Counted from the first letter of the stretch, positions 1-12,491 are shown. The stretch: DNA of 25,187 nt from Balamuthia mandrillaris (GCA_031835245.1 JAVKOQ010000338.1:30001-55187), one strand, 5' to 3'. Notes: a model not told the origin generated them from the sequence alone. Made by a program: numbers and translations.

Positions 1-1233
1 CACCTCCAAGAAATGCATTCAAGGTTCGTTTCTCTCTCACCCTCTCTCTCTCTCTCTGTGTTTCAGCCTTTGGATTAATGAACAAATAATAGCCCTTATT
101 TTGGTTCCAACGAGAGAGCTGGCCCTTCAAACGTCGCAAGTGTGTAAAGAGTTGGGGAAACATATGAACGTGCAGGTGATGGTCAGTACAGGAGGTACTT
201 CGCTGAAGGATGATATCATGAGGCTTTTCAACACTGTCCAAATTCTCGTTGCCACGCCCGGAAGGGTTCTCGATCTGGCCAACAAGGGAGTCGCTGATCT
301 CTCCCATTGCTCTCTTCTTGTTATGGATGAAGTACGTTTGCTTTAGTGTGTACGCTTTAATATGTTTTCATTCTTTCTAACGCCTCCCTTCTCTGTTTCA
401 AAAGGCCGACAAATTGTTGTCACCAGAGTTTCAACCATTGGTGGAGCAAATTATAACTTTCCTGCCTGCCGATCGGCAAATTCTCTTATTCTCTGCCACT
501 TTCCCTATTACCGTGAAGGACTTTAAAGACCGTTTCCTTACCAAGCCTTATGAGATCAACTTGATGGAAGAGCTCACCCTGAAAGGTGTTACCCAATATT
601 ACGCTTTCGTGGAAGAGCGCCAGAAGGTCCATTGCCTTAATACTCTCTTTTCCAAGGTATTATCTCCATCTCTCCCCTTTTTAATCTTTCTTTTTAATTT
701 TTCTTTTAACTCTTATTGTCTTTCCGTTTATAGCTTCAAATCAACCAATCTATAATCTTCTGTAACTCTGTAAACCGTGTGGAGCTGCTCGCCAAGAAAA
801 TCACCGAACTGGGCTATTCCTGTTTTTACATCCATGCCAAAATGTTGCAGTCACATCGAAACCGCGTCTTCCACGACTTTAGAAACGGCGCATGTAGAAA
901 TCTGGTTTGCACAGGTATATTTCCCCTCTCCTACCTCGTTATCTTGCCCGAATGCTCATAAAAATATGTCTATTATTAAAAAACTTAGATCTGTTTACGA
1001 GAGGAATTGACATCCAAGCAGTGAACGTGGTCATCAACTTTGACTTCCCCAAAAACTCTGAAACCTATCTGCACAGGATCGGACGAAGCGGCCGTTTCGG
1101 CCATTTGGGACTTGCCATCAACCTCATCACCTATGACGATCGTTTCAACCTTTACAAGATAGAGCAGGAGCTGGGCACCGAAATCAAGCCCATCCCCCCT
1201 GTTATCGACAAACGATTGTACGTGGCGAGTTAA
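1..1233 (+). CDS. DDX6/DHH1: DEAD-box RNA helicase DDX6/Dhh1, 3' part (5' end outside window)
   Basis: This encodes an ATP-dependent RNA helicase of the DDX6/Dhh1/Me31B family, which acts in P-bodies in mRNA decapping and translational repression. Exons: 1-23, 67-331, 405-656, 734-914 and 989-1233; all introns are GT-AG and the first is only 43 bp. Motifs in order: Ia (PTRELALQ), GG (TGGT), Ib (TPGR), II (DEAD, with DEA and D joined across the third exon boundary region: GAA then GCC GAC), III (SAT), IV (IIFCNSV), V (DLFTRGID) and VI ([10 protein letters not shown]). The spacing and the end sequence ([24 protein letters not shown]) fit Dhh1-type proteins. The Q motif and Walker A lie upstream of the window, so the start is not seen. 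It is convergent with MSH5. The family call is firm from motif order and flanking sequence; eIF4A is less likely because of the [15 protein letters not shown] and [14 protein letters not shown] segments. Confidence 0.95.
24..66 (+). other. 43-bp intron with CT repeat (DDX6 gene)
   Basis: GTTCG donor and TTTCAG acceptor; the body is almost wholly a CT dinucleotide run. Splicing it out joins AG to C and keeps the helicase frame, so it is one of the shortest convincing introns in the window. Confidence 0.75.
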
Positions 1234-1711
1234 ATGGAGGATGAGGGGGAGAGAGAGAGAGAGAAAGAGAGATCCTTCTGCTTCTTTCTTTTTTCTCTTT
1301 GCCATCCTTTTTTTTCACTTCTTCATCCATCCTTTATTTTTTTTTTCCTGTCCTTCCTTCCCTTCTCTGCTTCTTTCTTCTTCTTTCCTTTGGCGGCGTT
1401 GATATTGTTATTTTTTTTTTGGTGGTGATGATGGAAAGAAGAGAACAACTACGAAGAAGAAAGATAGAGCACGAGGAGGAGGGGGAGAGAGAATTATAGA
1501 GGAAAAGGAGGAGAAAGGGGAGGGAGGAACAGAGGAGGAAAAAATAAGAGAAGCAAGAAGAGATCAACAGTTGGTTAGTTTTTTTTTTCCGAGTACGAAA
1601 CCAATACTCCCTTTTTTTAAACTCTTACCAACACAAACAATAACAAAGCACAATCAAACACAAAAACTTTCTTCCTTTCTTCTCTTCTTTTTTGTGCTGC
1701 CTATGTAAAAG
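1234..1711. other. Convergent intergenic stretch between DDX6 and MSH5
   Basis: About 480 bases between two stop codons that face each other. The left part is a GA run (about 1247-1270) followed by T-rich sequence; the middle is GAA/GAGGA-rich purine sequence; the right part is A/C-rich. Open frames here are low-complexity only. It probably holds both 3' UTRs and poly(A) sites; no gene is supported. Confidence 0.6.
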
Positions 1712-3743
1712 TTATATGGTTGACGAAGAAGGAGAAAGACTTTGGATGAAGCTCGCTATTTGTTGCGGAGTGATGTCGTCGAGGTCCAGCTCGATGAAGG
1801 CACGACAAATGTTCTCGTAATGCAGAGCGCGCCGCGCGATGGCCGCTTCGCTCTCCGTCTCGTCGAGCGATTGCAAGGGCTCTCCTCTGCGCAGTTTGTC
1901 CTTGACGGTGGCTGCTCTTTTGAGGATGCTATCGGGAATGCCTGCCAACGAACCAACGTGATACGCATGTGAGTCCATTGCCGTGCCTCTTACTAATCTA
2001 TTGTTTTGTTGCGAAGAAAAATGTCAAAAAAGAGAACGGAGAGAGAGAGAGAGGAGAGAGAGAGAGATCCGTCAAGTACTTGTAGAGGAACACGACGTCC
2101 TTGTCTTGGCTGTCCTCCCGAACAAAGACGTCCATGCGATAAAAAGCTAATCTCGGTGAGGATGAGGAGGATGCAACAATCTCTCCTTCAGAGAGGCCTA
2201 TTTGTGGAAAGAACTCGCTGAAATGGCTGCTTACGACCACTTTAGGACATGCATTGCCTCTATCTTGTAAGTACTTTAGAGTGGCACCTTTAGTAAAAGT
2301 TAGGGCGGTTTACCATAAAGAAATGAGGGAAAACAACCAGCAACTTACCAAGAAGAGAGATTCCATCGGATACACTTGTTCCTTTCCCGAATTCATCCAA
2401 CCTTAGAAAAAGAAGACGAAGAACCATCAGCGTTTCATTTTTTTCAACATGGTAGTAGTACTGCACGTACAACAACAGGCTCTTGTCAGTGGCGTGACGA
2501 ATCATCAGAGCTACTTGTTGAAGGTCAATCATAAAAGAAGAGCTTTGAACAGCTACCGATTCTATGAATATTTTTTTAAAACAAGCAAACAACAGACTAT
2601 CAGTGGCAAAACAAAGCGGAAGGGATCAGGTATAAAGTTTACCTCTGCTGTAAATACGAGAGAAGATGCGATCAGTGAGACCAATGATGCTTTCTTCAGC
2701 AGGTACGAACGACCCAACGTGAGCCAAAAACGTTATCAGTCCTACTTGCTTCAGGTACACTTTCAAACAAGAATTAAAAAAGCACAATGGCCACACGAAT
2801 ATAAAAGAAAACAAAATAAGATGAGAACAATCAGATAGACCAAAAGTACCTGATTTGCCAGAGCCATTCGCACCAGAGAGGAGAAGAATTCGTTCAGCAT
2901 TATCTGGATTGTTATTGGACGTTAGTCGTTTTGTCTTTAAAACGCTGTAAATGTTATGCTGCCTTTAAATATTCAGCCTACCCAACGATGAATTGTTTGC
3001 AATGAACGTTTCCACACACAATTCCTTTTTATGGTTGTTTAGTATATCGAAAAAGAAAGAACATGGAAAGAAGAAAAAGAAGGAATGGAAGAGCGATAAT
3101 AATCAACGTACTTGTAAAGGATGTCTCCCGTTCTTAATCCAGAGAGTAGAGTCTGTTGTTATGCCCGGGGCCGTCCAATTGTTCTCTCTAGCAGCCACCG
3201 CAAACGACACCAAACTTAATGAGATAATATTAACAAAAAACCAAAGCAAAAGCAGACATAAACACAAACCAATCCAACTCTGCCAGTATGTTGGCAAGAC
3301 TTAGGAGCAGCGGAGAAAATTCCAAAATGTGCTCTTCCAATTCCAGAATGATGGCATTTTCCAAGTCTGTAATCTTTTGCCAAATGTCTGACCAAAGGCA
3401 AACAAGTTATGGAAGACGAAGATTTTAGCACGAAGAGATGCGGAGTAAAATGGCGAGAAAAATACCTCCAAACTCTTCGCTATGGTCGAGCCCAAACATT
3501 GCTTCGCTTTTGAAATATACGTATTGTGAAGTGTGAAACTGGTGTACCAAATAGCAATAAAACGAAAGTTAAAAAAAGTGTTAAAAGACAAAAATATGAG
3601 TTATCTTACCTGATAGATTAAGCCTGGAATGCTGACAAGACTTTCAAGTTCTGCTTTGCCTAGTGGAATCACTACTTGGTATCCGATCTTCACGTTGTGT
3701 ACACCGCTGTTACGTTATACGAAGAGAGGAAGAGAGGAAGAGA

Positions 3744-3790
<47 letters not shown>

Positions 3791-4901
3791 CCTGCGGGTA
3801 ATACACAACACTTAAGCAGGTAACCAAAGGATCTGCAAGCTGCATCATCTCTCTCTTGGCATAGCTTGTCTGTTTTTGTGGAGAACAAAAGATAAGGTCA
3901 GCACCATGTTTCCACCGAGAAACGAATTGAATAAGCACCAAAAGTTCGTCAAGACTCTGATAAGTACTGCTACAAGGATGAGAAAGATGGAAGATAAATA
4001 AGTCGAAGAGTCAAAAGAAGAAGACTTAAAGGAGAAGTACCGAAGTTGATCCAGCTCTTTGCTTATGCCAGATCGTATATATAGCTTTCTGTTTTCTCTC
4101 GATTCATCAAAGTCTATCACGGAACGTATCATGCTGACCAATTCGTAGAGATCATCACCAAACGCATCACATACCTAAGAAATGATGTTTAGCCCCATCA
4201 CCAACACTATCTAGACCTGGCGAACCTCTTGAAAGAGAGGAATACTGGAGTGAGGTGCGCACAGCTCCCTTATGCGAAGCGCGCTTACTAAAGTCTGTAC
4301 CCGATTTACACATCATTAAAAGCTCAACTAAGAAAAGAAAAGACGAAAAGAATGATAATAAACCTGAAATAGGTTGAACCAATCGTTGGCACTAGACGAA
4401 GCAGATCTCACCCTATTCAAGATGCGTGGAATGTCTTTTACGTGTTTGAGGCACTCGTTGGTAAGCTCTGAGAAGGTCTCTGAGATTTTAGGATCCAGCA
4501 AAGCTTCCACATGGCTTTGTCTTCGTTGGATGGTTTCTTGGTCGAGTAGAGGGCGAAGAAACCATCTCCTGTTTAAGAAGGGTGGGAGATTTTCATCAGC
4601 AGATTTCTCTTGGTAGAAATAAGAAATAAATATACCGAAGAAGATCTCTGCCAAGTGGTGTTCTCGTTTTGAATAGAGCATACAAAGACAGACCTTCTTT
4701 TGCCTTCCCAATTCCATGAGCGCTATTGTTTCAGTAGTGAGCAAACAGACGTTAGAGGAACAGATAGTAGAGTTCTGCTTGAGATTCCAAAACCTTGGAT
4801 GTCTGTCACTTTGAAATATTTGTAGAGCTTTCATTGTTTCTGGATCGATCATCATAGTGCCATCACTTATGAGAGCAATTAATAAAGCAGACAGCGAGAG
4901 A

Positions 4902-4945
<44 letters not shown>

Positions 4946-6125
4946 TACAGCATGTAGAAGGCATACATTGAAAAGGAAATGAGCTGGTTTACAACAACAG
5001 GAGAATCGGCATCATCAAGCTCATTCACAACCTTTTGGCGCAATCAAATATCAGCTCAAGGTTCCGAGTGAGAAGTGAGCAAGAAAGCAAAGTACCCTAT
5101 TTTTCAGCATGTACGTAATAAGGCCTCCTATCGCTCTTATCTTTTGAAAAACAAAAAAGCGGCAATTCAAGTCAGAGAGAGAGAGAGAGAGAGATAACGC
5201 AGACGAACCATCTGAATATTGTTCAAGTCTATAAAGGAAGACATGCACAACAGGCGCTCATGCTCAGGCAGATTCTCAGGCAAGCCAGGCAACTTCAGCT
5301 TGAGCAACTTGTGCTTCGCTGACTCGAACGAAAACTCACTAGATTTACAAGTCTTCACGTGGTAGTTGGTGCTGTCGTCTTCAACTGATGATGACAAAAG
5401 AAAAGAGAAGGCGAATGAGAAGAGTAGGCAGCAAGGGCAGCGAACTAGGACATACCACTCTTTTGCAATGCACGTATGTACGCTTCGCTGGAGTTCAACG
5501 AGGCAACGACCAACATGAGAAGCAATGGTTAACAAAACGTGAAAAAAAGAGCGTAGTAACCAAAGCTTGAAAGAGATGAGAACAGAGAAGTGCAAAAGAG
5601 CAGAGCGTGCATACATAGGGCTAGGAGGAGTGATAATAAGAGAAGGTTCGAGCTGGAACTTGACTGGAAAAAGCCCAAAGTGAGTGAGTAGTTGCTTTCA
5701 AGAGCAAGAATGGGACAACGAAAAAAATAAAAGGGTACTCAGTTGAAGATTGGCAAAGTCATCAAACTCGCATGTTTCACACACGCTCAACTCGCCTGTT
5801 TCGGTATTGTAGGCCGCAACCCCAAGCCTTGTAGTTTTTAAAAAAACTTAGCTTCATAAAGATCGGTGCAAGGGAGAGTAGCGAGAGAGAGAGACCTATT
5901 GTGTTGGTAGACCACAGACAAAATGACTTGACCGTCCAAGGCCTCTTCCCCTTCCTCCTCTTGCTCCGCTGTTGCAGCGATGGCCGCCGGGCGCACGCGA
6001 GAGGCGCTTTCTACCAGGCGCCTTTGTCTCTCCAGCATTTCGTCATCCATGCAGACCTCCTCCTCCTCCTCCTCCTCCTCCTCCCCTTCCTCCACCAAAA
6101 ACAAGCGGTCATCCTGCACGTCCAT
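1712..6125 (-). CDS. MSH5: Meiotic MutS homologue MSH5 (25 exons, about 862 aa)
   Basis: MSH5 pairs with MSH4 to form a clamp that stabilises Holliday junctions and promotes meiotic crossovers in the nucleus. Exons (high to low): 6125-5896, 5827-5739, 5663-5615, 5487-5456, 5384-5209, 5140-5096, 5031-4967, 4865-4794, 4722-4636, 4568-4364, 4294-4217, 4174-4041, 3966-3939 (start may be 3969), 3869-3805, 3706-3610, 3538-3466, 3387-3270, 3214-3112, 3024-2982, 2903-2850, 2759-2643, 2561-2471, 2401-2349, 2287-2080, 1988-1712. The lengths sum to 2589, a multiple of three. Seen: Walker A GANGSGKS (about aa 607-614), [18 protein letters not shown], the [10 protein letters not shown] signature, Walker [11 protein letters not shown] (about 684-693), and the C-terminal [20 protein letters not shown] and IKNGRHPL mark MSH5 rather than MSH4 or repair MutS; human MSH5 is 834 aa. 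The N terminus has an extra acidic run from a CTC repeat. No break is seen; it looks intact. The least certain junction is after exon 14. Confidence 0.95.
3721..3787 (+). repeat. GA microsatellite in an MSH5 intron
   Basis: Several GGAAGAGA units pass into a pure GA run. It lies in the intron between exons 14 and 15 of MSH5, so in the sense strand it is a CT tract just upstream of the 3' splice site. Confidence 0.9.
4903..4942 (+). repeat. GA microsatellite in an MSH5 intron
   Basis: About 20 GA dinucleotides in the intron between exons 7 and 8 of MSH5 (CT in the sense strand). Confidence 0.9.
5175..5194 (+). repeat. Short GA run in an MSH5 intron
   Basis: About ten GA units in the intron between exons 5 and 6 of MSH5 (CT in the sense strand). 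Confidence 0.8.
6056..6090 (+). repeat. CTC repeat coding for a Glu run in MSH5
   Basis: A CTC/CCT trinucleotide run; on the minus strand it reads GAG and codes a stretch of about nine Glu near residue 20 of MSH5, ahead of the conserved mismatch-binding-like domain. It is a likely site of length variation. Confidence 0.85.
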
Positions 6126-6900
6126 CTGCTGCTACTTTTTTTTTCTTTAGCTGCTACTTTTTTTGTATGTCTATTTGTTTTTTTTTTTTTTGTGGTGAAC
6201 AAAACCAAAAAATAACTTCAACTTTTTTTTAACAAAAAAACACCACCACTTCACATCTGCGTTCTCTTCATCCTCTCATCATCCTCTTCCACTGTTTCCG
6301 TTCCAATTTTCCAGAGCAGTAAAAAATGGCGCGAAAAAATCACGACCATGAGGGTCCTTCTACTGGTGTAAATTTCCCAAGTTTCCGGGTTCATCTTCAC
6401 CGCTTCAATTTCGCAGCCAATGGGCGAGCTCCTTATCTTCTTTTGTTATCTTCTTTTTTTTTTTTTGTCGTTGCGGCAAATTCCCTCTTTCTTCGTTTAT
6501 TTTCTGTGTTTTTTTTTATTTTTTGTTTTTTTTTTTATTTTTTCAAAAAAAAGCAGAACGAAACAAGAACGGGACCAAAACTCCACACCACCAACAACAA
6601 CACTCCCACATAAAAAACGTGATCTCTGTCTCTCTTTCCCTCTGCTGAATCGCTGGTACGTTAACGTTTTTTTTTGGGCTTTTTTTCACTTTTTTTTTTG
6701 TGATTATCTTTTTTTTTTTTTGGTGTTTTCAGTGGTTGTTAATCGAAACGAATCGTGTCAATCTTCTTCTTTCTTATTCTTCTTTGTTTTAACCCTTTAG
6801 GGAGTAGCAAAGCAGCGTTTTAACCCAACCAAATCTTTTCATCATCTCCTAAAAAAATATCTCTCATAAATCAAAAAAAAAAACAATAAAAAAAAATACG
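6126..6900. promoter_or_regulatory. Head-to-head intergenic region of MSH5 and SIN3
   Basis: About 775 bases between two divergent start codons, so it should hold both promoters and 5' UTRs. It contains many T runs of 8 to 13 bases on the plus strand and few other marks; the last 60 bases before the SIN3 ATG are A-rich. I see no convincing TATA box and no coding exon; the open frames here are Phe/Leu-rich products of the T runs. The promoter role is inferred from position only. Confidence 0.5.
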
Positions 6901-9900
6901 ATGAAACGAAGTTCGGATGAGGAACGTATGTTCCATCCAGGCCACAACAACAGCAACAACAACGCTCAGCGTGGTGGTGGTGGCGGTGGCGCCTCAGACC
7001 ATCATCACCCCCACCAACACCCCACAAAACTGCCCAGAATAGACGAGGCGCCACGAGGGGAAGGCCCTCATCCTCACGCTTCCCACGCGCACCATCCCCT
7101 TGCTCCTCCCTCCCACGCCCACCATCCCGCCACCGCCACCACGTCGACGCCCACCACCACCACGACTACGGCCACCACCACGGCAATGCCCCCTATCCTC
7201 TCTCCCATGGCCGCCATGCACATGGGGTACGTTTCACCCACCACCACCACTACTCTTTTCGTAGTGTTGTGTTTTTTTTTCGCCCACCCACCACCGCTAC
7301 GCTTTTCGTAGTATTTTTATTTATTTATTTTTTATTTTTTTATTTTTTTATTTTGTTTTTTTGCTTTTTTTGTTTTTGCTTTTTTTATTTTTTTATTTTT
7401 TTGCAAAGGAAAAAAAAATAAGGAGCAACTTCACCACCACAAAAAAAAAAGCAAAGCACAACGCTTTGTCAAAGAGTGTGGGAGAGCTGCTTTGTTTTTT
7501 TTTTTCTCCCCCCTCTGGCTTCTTTAAATAGTTGTTTCTTTCTTTTTCTTTTCTTTTCTTTACCTTTCTTTTTGTTTTTGAATTTTTTAAATCCAAAACA
7601 AAAAAAATAATCATCGCCACATATCATATCAATATCATAATCTTACCGCCCTCATCTTCACCACAGAGGCATGTACGGACTTCCGCCAGCGACCTCGCTC
7701 GCTCCGCCGCAGCAACAACAACAGCCTCCCTCCGTTGGGGCTGGCGGTATCCCCTCGCTCAATCCCGCTGCTGCTGCAGGTCATCATGGCGCAGCGACCA
7801 CGGCCACGGCCGCTAACGTGATCGGACCCGGCTCTTCCGCTGCTGCCGCTTCGCAACAGGCTGCGGCCACGGTTGGCTCTCCGGTGATGGGTGGTGGCGT
7901 GCCTCCAGGAGTACGGGGTGGTGGAGGCGGAGGAGTCGTGGCTCCCAATACACAGAACAGCAAGTTCGACAGCGCGTTGGGCTTCCTTGACCAGGTCAAG
8001 ATGCAGTTTCATAACCAACCGCACATCTACAATGAGTTCCTGAACGTTATGAAGGACTTTAAAGCACAAGTGTACGCTTCGCACCTCATGCTTCTCTTTC
8101 TCTTTCTCCTTCTTCAGGTTGATGATCACTGATCTGTCTCTCCTTCTTTCTCTTTCTCTGGTTCTCTCCCTTATCCTTCATTTATCTTCTCTAGCATCGA
8201 CACACCTGGAGTGATCGCTCGGGTCTCAAATCTGTTCAAGGGCTATCCTCATCTGGTGAGCGGCTTTAACACTTTCCTTCCCCCCGACTTCAAAATAGAA
8301 GTCAAAGAGGAGGAGCCAACCAAACAACCGGAATTTGATCAGGCTAGAGCCTATGTTAAAAAGATCAAAGTATGTAAAACCAAACCAACTCTTCCATCAT
8401 ACCAATGCTCATCTTTCGTTTCTCTCTTTCATCCTATTTTTCCTGTTTACAAAGGTACGCTTTCACTCTCAACCGGAAGTGTACAAGTCTTTCTTGGAGA
8501 TACTGCACAACTTTCATAGAGAACAGCACACCATCAGTGATGTTTACAAGCAGGTGGCCATCCTCTTTGCCGACCACCAGGACCTACTGGACGAGTTCAG
8601 GCAATTCCTTCCGGACAATAACGTTCCTGGAGAGGCCGCCAGAGCTGTTCCTTCTTGCGCTGCTGCTGCCCGCAAAACGAAGCAGCCAAAACGTGCCACA
8701 CGGGTTGCTATCTTCTTCCCATTCATGTTTTTTCTTTCATGTGTTTATTGAAGTCTTTGCTCGTCATTTCGTCTTAACATTGCTTTTTTTTTTTACTTGT
8801 GCTGATAAAGAAACAAATGGTACAGCAGGAGAAAAAACGCAAGCGAAGAAGTAAAGAACGACAACCCGCCAAAGTCTCACGCAAGGCGGTTGCTGAAGGT
8901 TCTTTATACTGTCTTCTTGCATTTTGTTGTTCTTGCCTAACTTTTCTTCTTTCTTCTTCTTCTTTATACTGTCTTCGGACCAATAGACAGCGGAACAAAA
9001 CAGCTTAACATGTTTTACAAGATCCGCAAGAGGCTGGGAGATGAGAAGTTGTACACTGAATTTTTGAAGTGCCTTAACCTCTACTCTCAGAAGATTATCA
9101 GCCGCTTGGAGCTGGCTCTGTTGGTGCGAGACCTATTGGGCGCCTATCCTGACTTATACGAAACCTTTAAGGCATTTGTAGGCTTTTCTGAGGAGGAAGA
9201 TCTAGGTAATATGGAATTCTGGTTGTGCGTGTGTTTTTTTCCTCAAAGAATCTTATCGTGTTCCCTCCTGAAAAGAACTTGCGGAAAGAGAATCAGAGTC
9301 AGAGGAAGCGGCCAGTTGGTCTGACATTGACTTTAGTGAATGCAAGCGATATGGCCCAAGTTACAGAGCCCTCCCTAAAAAGGTATTCTTTCTTCTTGGT
9401 CTTCTTCCTCTTCTTCTTTCTCTTCTCTTCTATGTTTTTAACTGTGCTTTAACGATATTCTGTTTAAATATAGTACTTCAAAAACAAGCCTGAAGATGAA
9501 TTGCTCAACGACCGATACGTAAGCGTGCCGACAGGCAGCGAAGACTTTGGATTCAAAGGCTCTCGTAAGAATCAATACGAAGAAGTTCTCTTCAAGTGCG
9601 AGGACGACCGTTACGAATTGGACCTGGTCATAGAGCTCAATGCTTCCACTTTGAGGGCGTTGGAGCCACTGCTCAGACAGATCAACAACACCGCTGAAGA
9701 TAAACTCGAGCAATGGTCCAAAAACTTTCGTCTTAATCCTCCAGTCGACAGTACGTTCTTCTCCTTGTTCTCTTCTTGTTATGCTTCGTTCGTTCTTTAC
9801 TAATAATATTTTTGTAAACTCAACAGTTCTTCATTTGAGGAGCATTGAGCGCATCTATGGAAGCAGAGGGCCAGATGTGGTGACCAAATTGTTTGAGAAC

Positions 9901-12183
9901 CCAGTGGTGGCCATCCCTGTTATCTTGAAGCGTCTGAAGCAGAAGGACCACGAGTGGCGCAATGCCAGAAGGGAGTGGAACAAGATTTGGCGGGAAGTAA
10001 ACGAAAAGAATTATCACCGTTCTTTGGACCATCAAAGCTTCTACTTCAAACAAATGGAGAAGAAAAACCTCAGCAACAAAGGTAACTTCTTCCTCTCTCA
10101 CTTTATTGCCGTTTCGTTATTTTAACACAATCTTTTTCATAGTTCTTTTGATGGAGATTAAGAAACGATATCAAGAAAAACTGAAGGGAAAAGTTGCTGT
10201 AAGCAAGAATACTGCTGCCTCTACCCAAGCAGGAGCTCCCGAAGGAGATGCTCACCTGAAATACGCCATGGCTGATGAAGAAGTGTTCTCCGACATTACT
10301 GCTCTTATTACCAATGCTGCGGAAAAAACCCTTTCCAAAGCGGACAGAGAAAAGGTAAAAAACCTTGCATTGTTCCTTGGCTCACCCTCTCCCCTTTTCT
10401 ACCAAATTCGACTGAACTTGCGCTCTGCTCTCTGTTTAGTTGGATGCCTTTTTGGAACACTTTGTTCGTCAATTCTTTAGCAGGGACTACAGGCGTACGT
10501 TTTTTCTTTTTGATTGCTCTTACATCCGCAATTAACTGATCTTGTTTTTTCTCAACAGATGGAGCTCGTCGTACTGGAAGTACTTCCAACAATGACTCTA
10601 CTTCCGCTTACGATCAGTCGACCAAAGTTGGAGAAGAAGGCAACACAGAAGGGTCCCCCGCCAACGCCGCTTCTTCCAACCAACAGCCAACAACTACCAT
10701 AAAGGACGAAGATGGAATGGACGTCGAGTCATCTCCGCAACAACAGGAGAAAGGAAAGGAAAAGGAGAGTACAGCAATGGAGGGAGTGGAAGCGATGGCG
10801 GAAGAGCCATCGACGACCACCACTTCGGAAGAACAAAGCAAGCCAGCTACCGATGCCAATGGCAGAGCCCAAGTAGATCGTCCTCGACCTTCCTCCAAAT
10901 CCACCAAAGTTTTTTATGGAAACGATGCCTTTTATTACTTCTTCCGATTGTATCAGGTACTTGAGCAAACTAACAAATCGTTGTTTAATTTTTCTGACCT
11001 CTTTCTATAGATCTTGTATGAAAGATTGACATCAGCGAAGGAAATGGCAAAATCCTCCGAGAAAGAGAGATGGGCAGCCAGCGTGCTAACTCCTCCCAAG
11101 CCGGAAGCAGCGGCAGGTGAGGCAGAGAACTCCGCCAAGAGGCCCAAAGACAAGTACCAAACGCTCATCACCTCCATCTATTCCCTGATGGAGGGTTCTC
11201 TGGACGTGGCCAAGTTTGAGGACGATTGCCGCGACCTCTTTGGCATCTCCTCCTTCATCCTCTTCACCATCGACAAGCTCATCCTCACAATCTGCAAGCA
11301 GTTGCAGACGCTCATCTCCGACCAGACTTGCATCACCTTGTTGGCGCTCTATTCCTACGAAGGGGCTAGGAAGAAGGGCTCTCTAGAGCCGATCTATCAC
11401 TCGAACGTTGTGCAGGCACTATCTTCCTCATCAGGAGGAGACGAGAAGATTTTTCGCTTTGCATTCAACCAACCTACAGCCGAATTCACCATTCAGCTGC
11501 TGGACCCAGCGCTGAAGCCGCGATTCGTGGACCTGTCGTTTGACAGGGAGAAGTGGTCCAAGTACGTGGATGACTATTTGTACTCGGAGACCACTGATGT
11601 TGATGCCAGACAAAGTCACGTTTTCTTGTTGCGGTAAGTTCTTTTGATTTTGTTTTATTCCTCTGTTGTTCAATCTTCTCTCTTCTCTCTTCTCTCTTGT
11701 TCTCTTTCCTCTTCCTCTTTCTCTATCTTCTTCGTTCTAATCAAACGAGTTATCTATCTTTTATACACGTACAACAGCAACAAGCGAAAGGGCGAACGCG
11801 AGAACGTGATGGACAACGTGATCAGCAGGAACGAGCTGGAGTGCAAGATCTGCTTGACCACTTTCCGCTTGTTCTTCGTGGAGGACACGGGCGACTTTTT
11901 CTACCGCAAAGGCCAGCTGAGCAAGGCCAGAACGCTCTTTGCAAAGGAGAGGCAGCACCTTAGCCAACGCACCCAAAGGTTCCGCAAGTGGTTGCCAACA
12001 CCGCCGCCGCCTGCTCCTGGTGAGGAAGCCTTTAGTGTCTCCTTCTCCTCTTCTGGCTCTTCTGGCTCTTCTTCGTCGTCGTCATCTTCTTCCTCTGCAC
12101 AAACGTCCTCTTCTTCATCTTCTTCGCTTCCTGAAAGTGGTGTTTCTTCGGCTCCTCTTTCTTCTTCGCATCATCAACCATAG
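6901..12183 (+). CDS. SIN3: SIN3 transcriptional corepressor (14 exons, about 1264 aa)
   Basis: SIN3 is the scaffold of the Sin3/Rpd3 histone deacetylase complex: PAH domains bind repressors and the HID binds the deacetylase. Exons: 6901-7226, 7667-8071, 8195-8369, 8455-8703, 8811-8898, 8987-9205, 9276-9382, 9474-9750, 9827-10081, 10143-10354, 10440-10494, 10559-10956, 11011-11633, 11778-12183; they sum to 3795, a multiple of three. Order: His/Thr/Pro/Ala-rich disordered head (aa 1-205), PAH1 (about 207-279, from [15 protein letters not shown]), PAH2 (290-357, [16 protein letters not shown]), a basic linker, PAH3 (423-481), HDAC-interacting domain from about 509 ([15 protein letters not shown]), and the Sin3 C-terminal domain from about 910 ([20 protein letters not shown]). 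The tail is a Ser run. The first intron is the longest (440 bp, T-rich). The end of exon 4 is the least certain junction. The call is very firm. Confidence 0.95.
7227..7666 (+). other. Long T-rich first intron of SIN3
   Basis: A 440-base intron (GTACGT donor, CACCACAG acceptor) made of TTTA/TTTTTA runs and long A and T blocks. Its length is several times that of the other introns in the gene. No internal exon or RNA gene is visible. Confidence 0.7.
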
Positions 12184-12385
12184 CAGTAGAAGAGGAAACA
12201 TTCTTTTTTTGCACATTTTCGTGTGGTGGCGAAGTGTTTTCTTTCTCTACCACTTCTTCTTTGTTGTTTTTTGCAATATGCATTTCACATTTCATTTTAT
12301 CGTTTCATGCCGTTTTCGAAAACCAAAGCGAGAACGACGAGGAGGAGAGGTAAAGAAGGTATAGCCAGGAGGAGGAGGAGAGGGA

Positions 12386-12431
<46 letters not shown>

Positions 12432-12491
12432 GAGTGTGAGTACGTATATATAAAAAAAATTGAAAAAGAGCAACAGGATGAAGCAACAGGA
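12184..12491. other. Convergent intergenic stretch between SIN3 and the SNARE gene
   Basis: About 308 bases between two stop codons that face each other. It holds T-rich 3' UTR-like sequence after SIN3 and, at about 12367-12428, a GGA/GA run. No gene is seen. Confidence 0.6.
12367..12428 (+). repeat. GGA/GA microsatellite
   Basis: GGA units, then GGGAGA, then about 20 GA units, in the 3' flank of the SNARE gene (CT in that gene's sense strand). Confidence 0.9.

Noticed and set aside
4328-4855. Minus-strand open frame of 175 codons taken as one exon of MSH5
   Set aside because: Family alignment needs three exons with two introns here (4723-4793 and 4569-4635); the unspliced reading loses the conserved [18 protein letters not shown] segment.
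7671-8129. Opposite-strand frames over SIN3 exon 2
   Set aside because: They overlap a conserved PAH exon and have no recognisable features.
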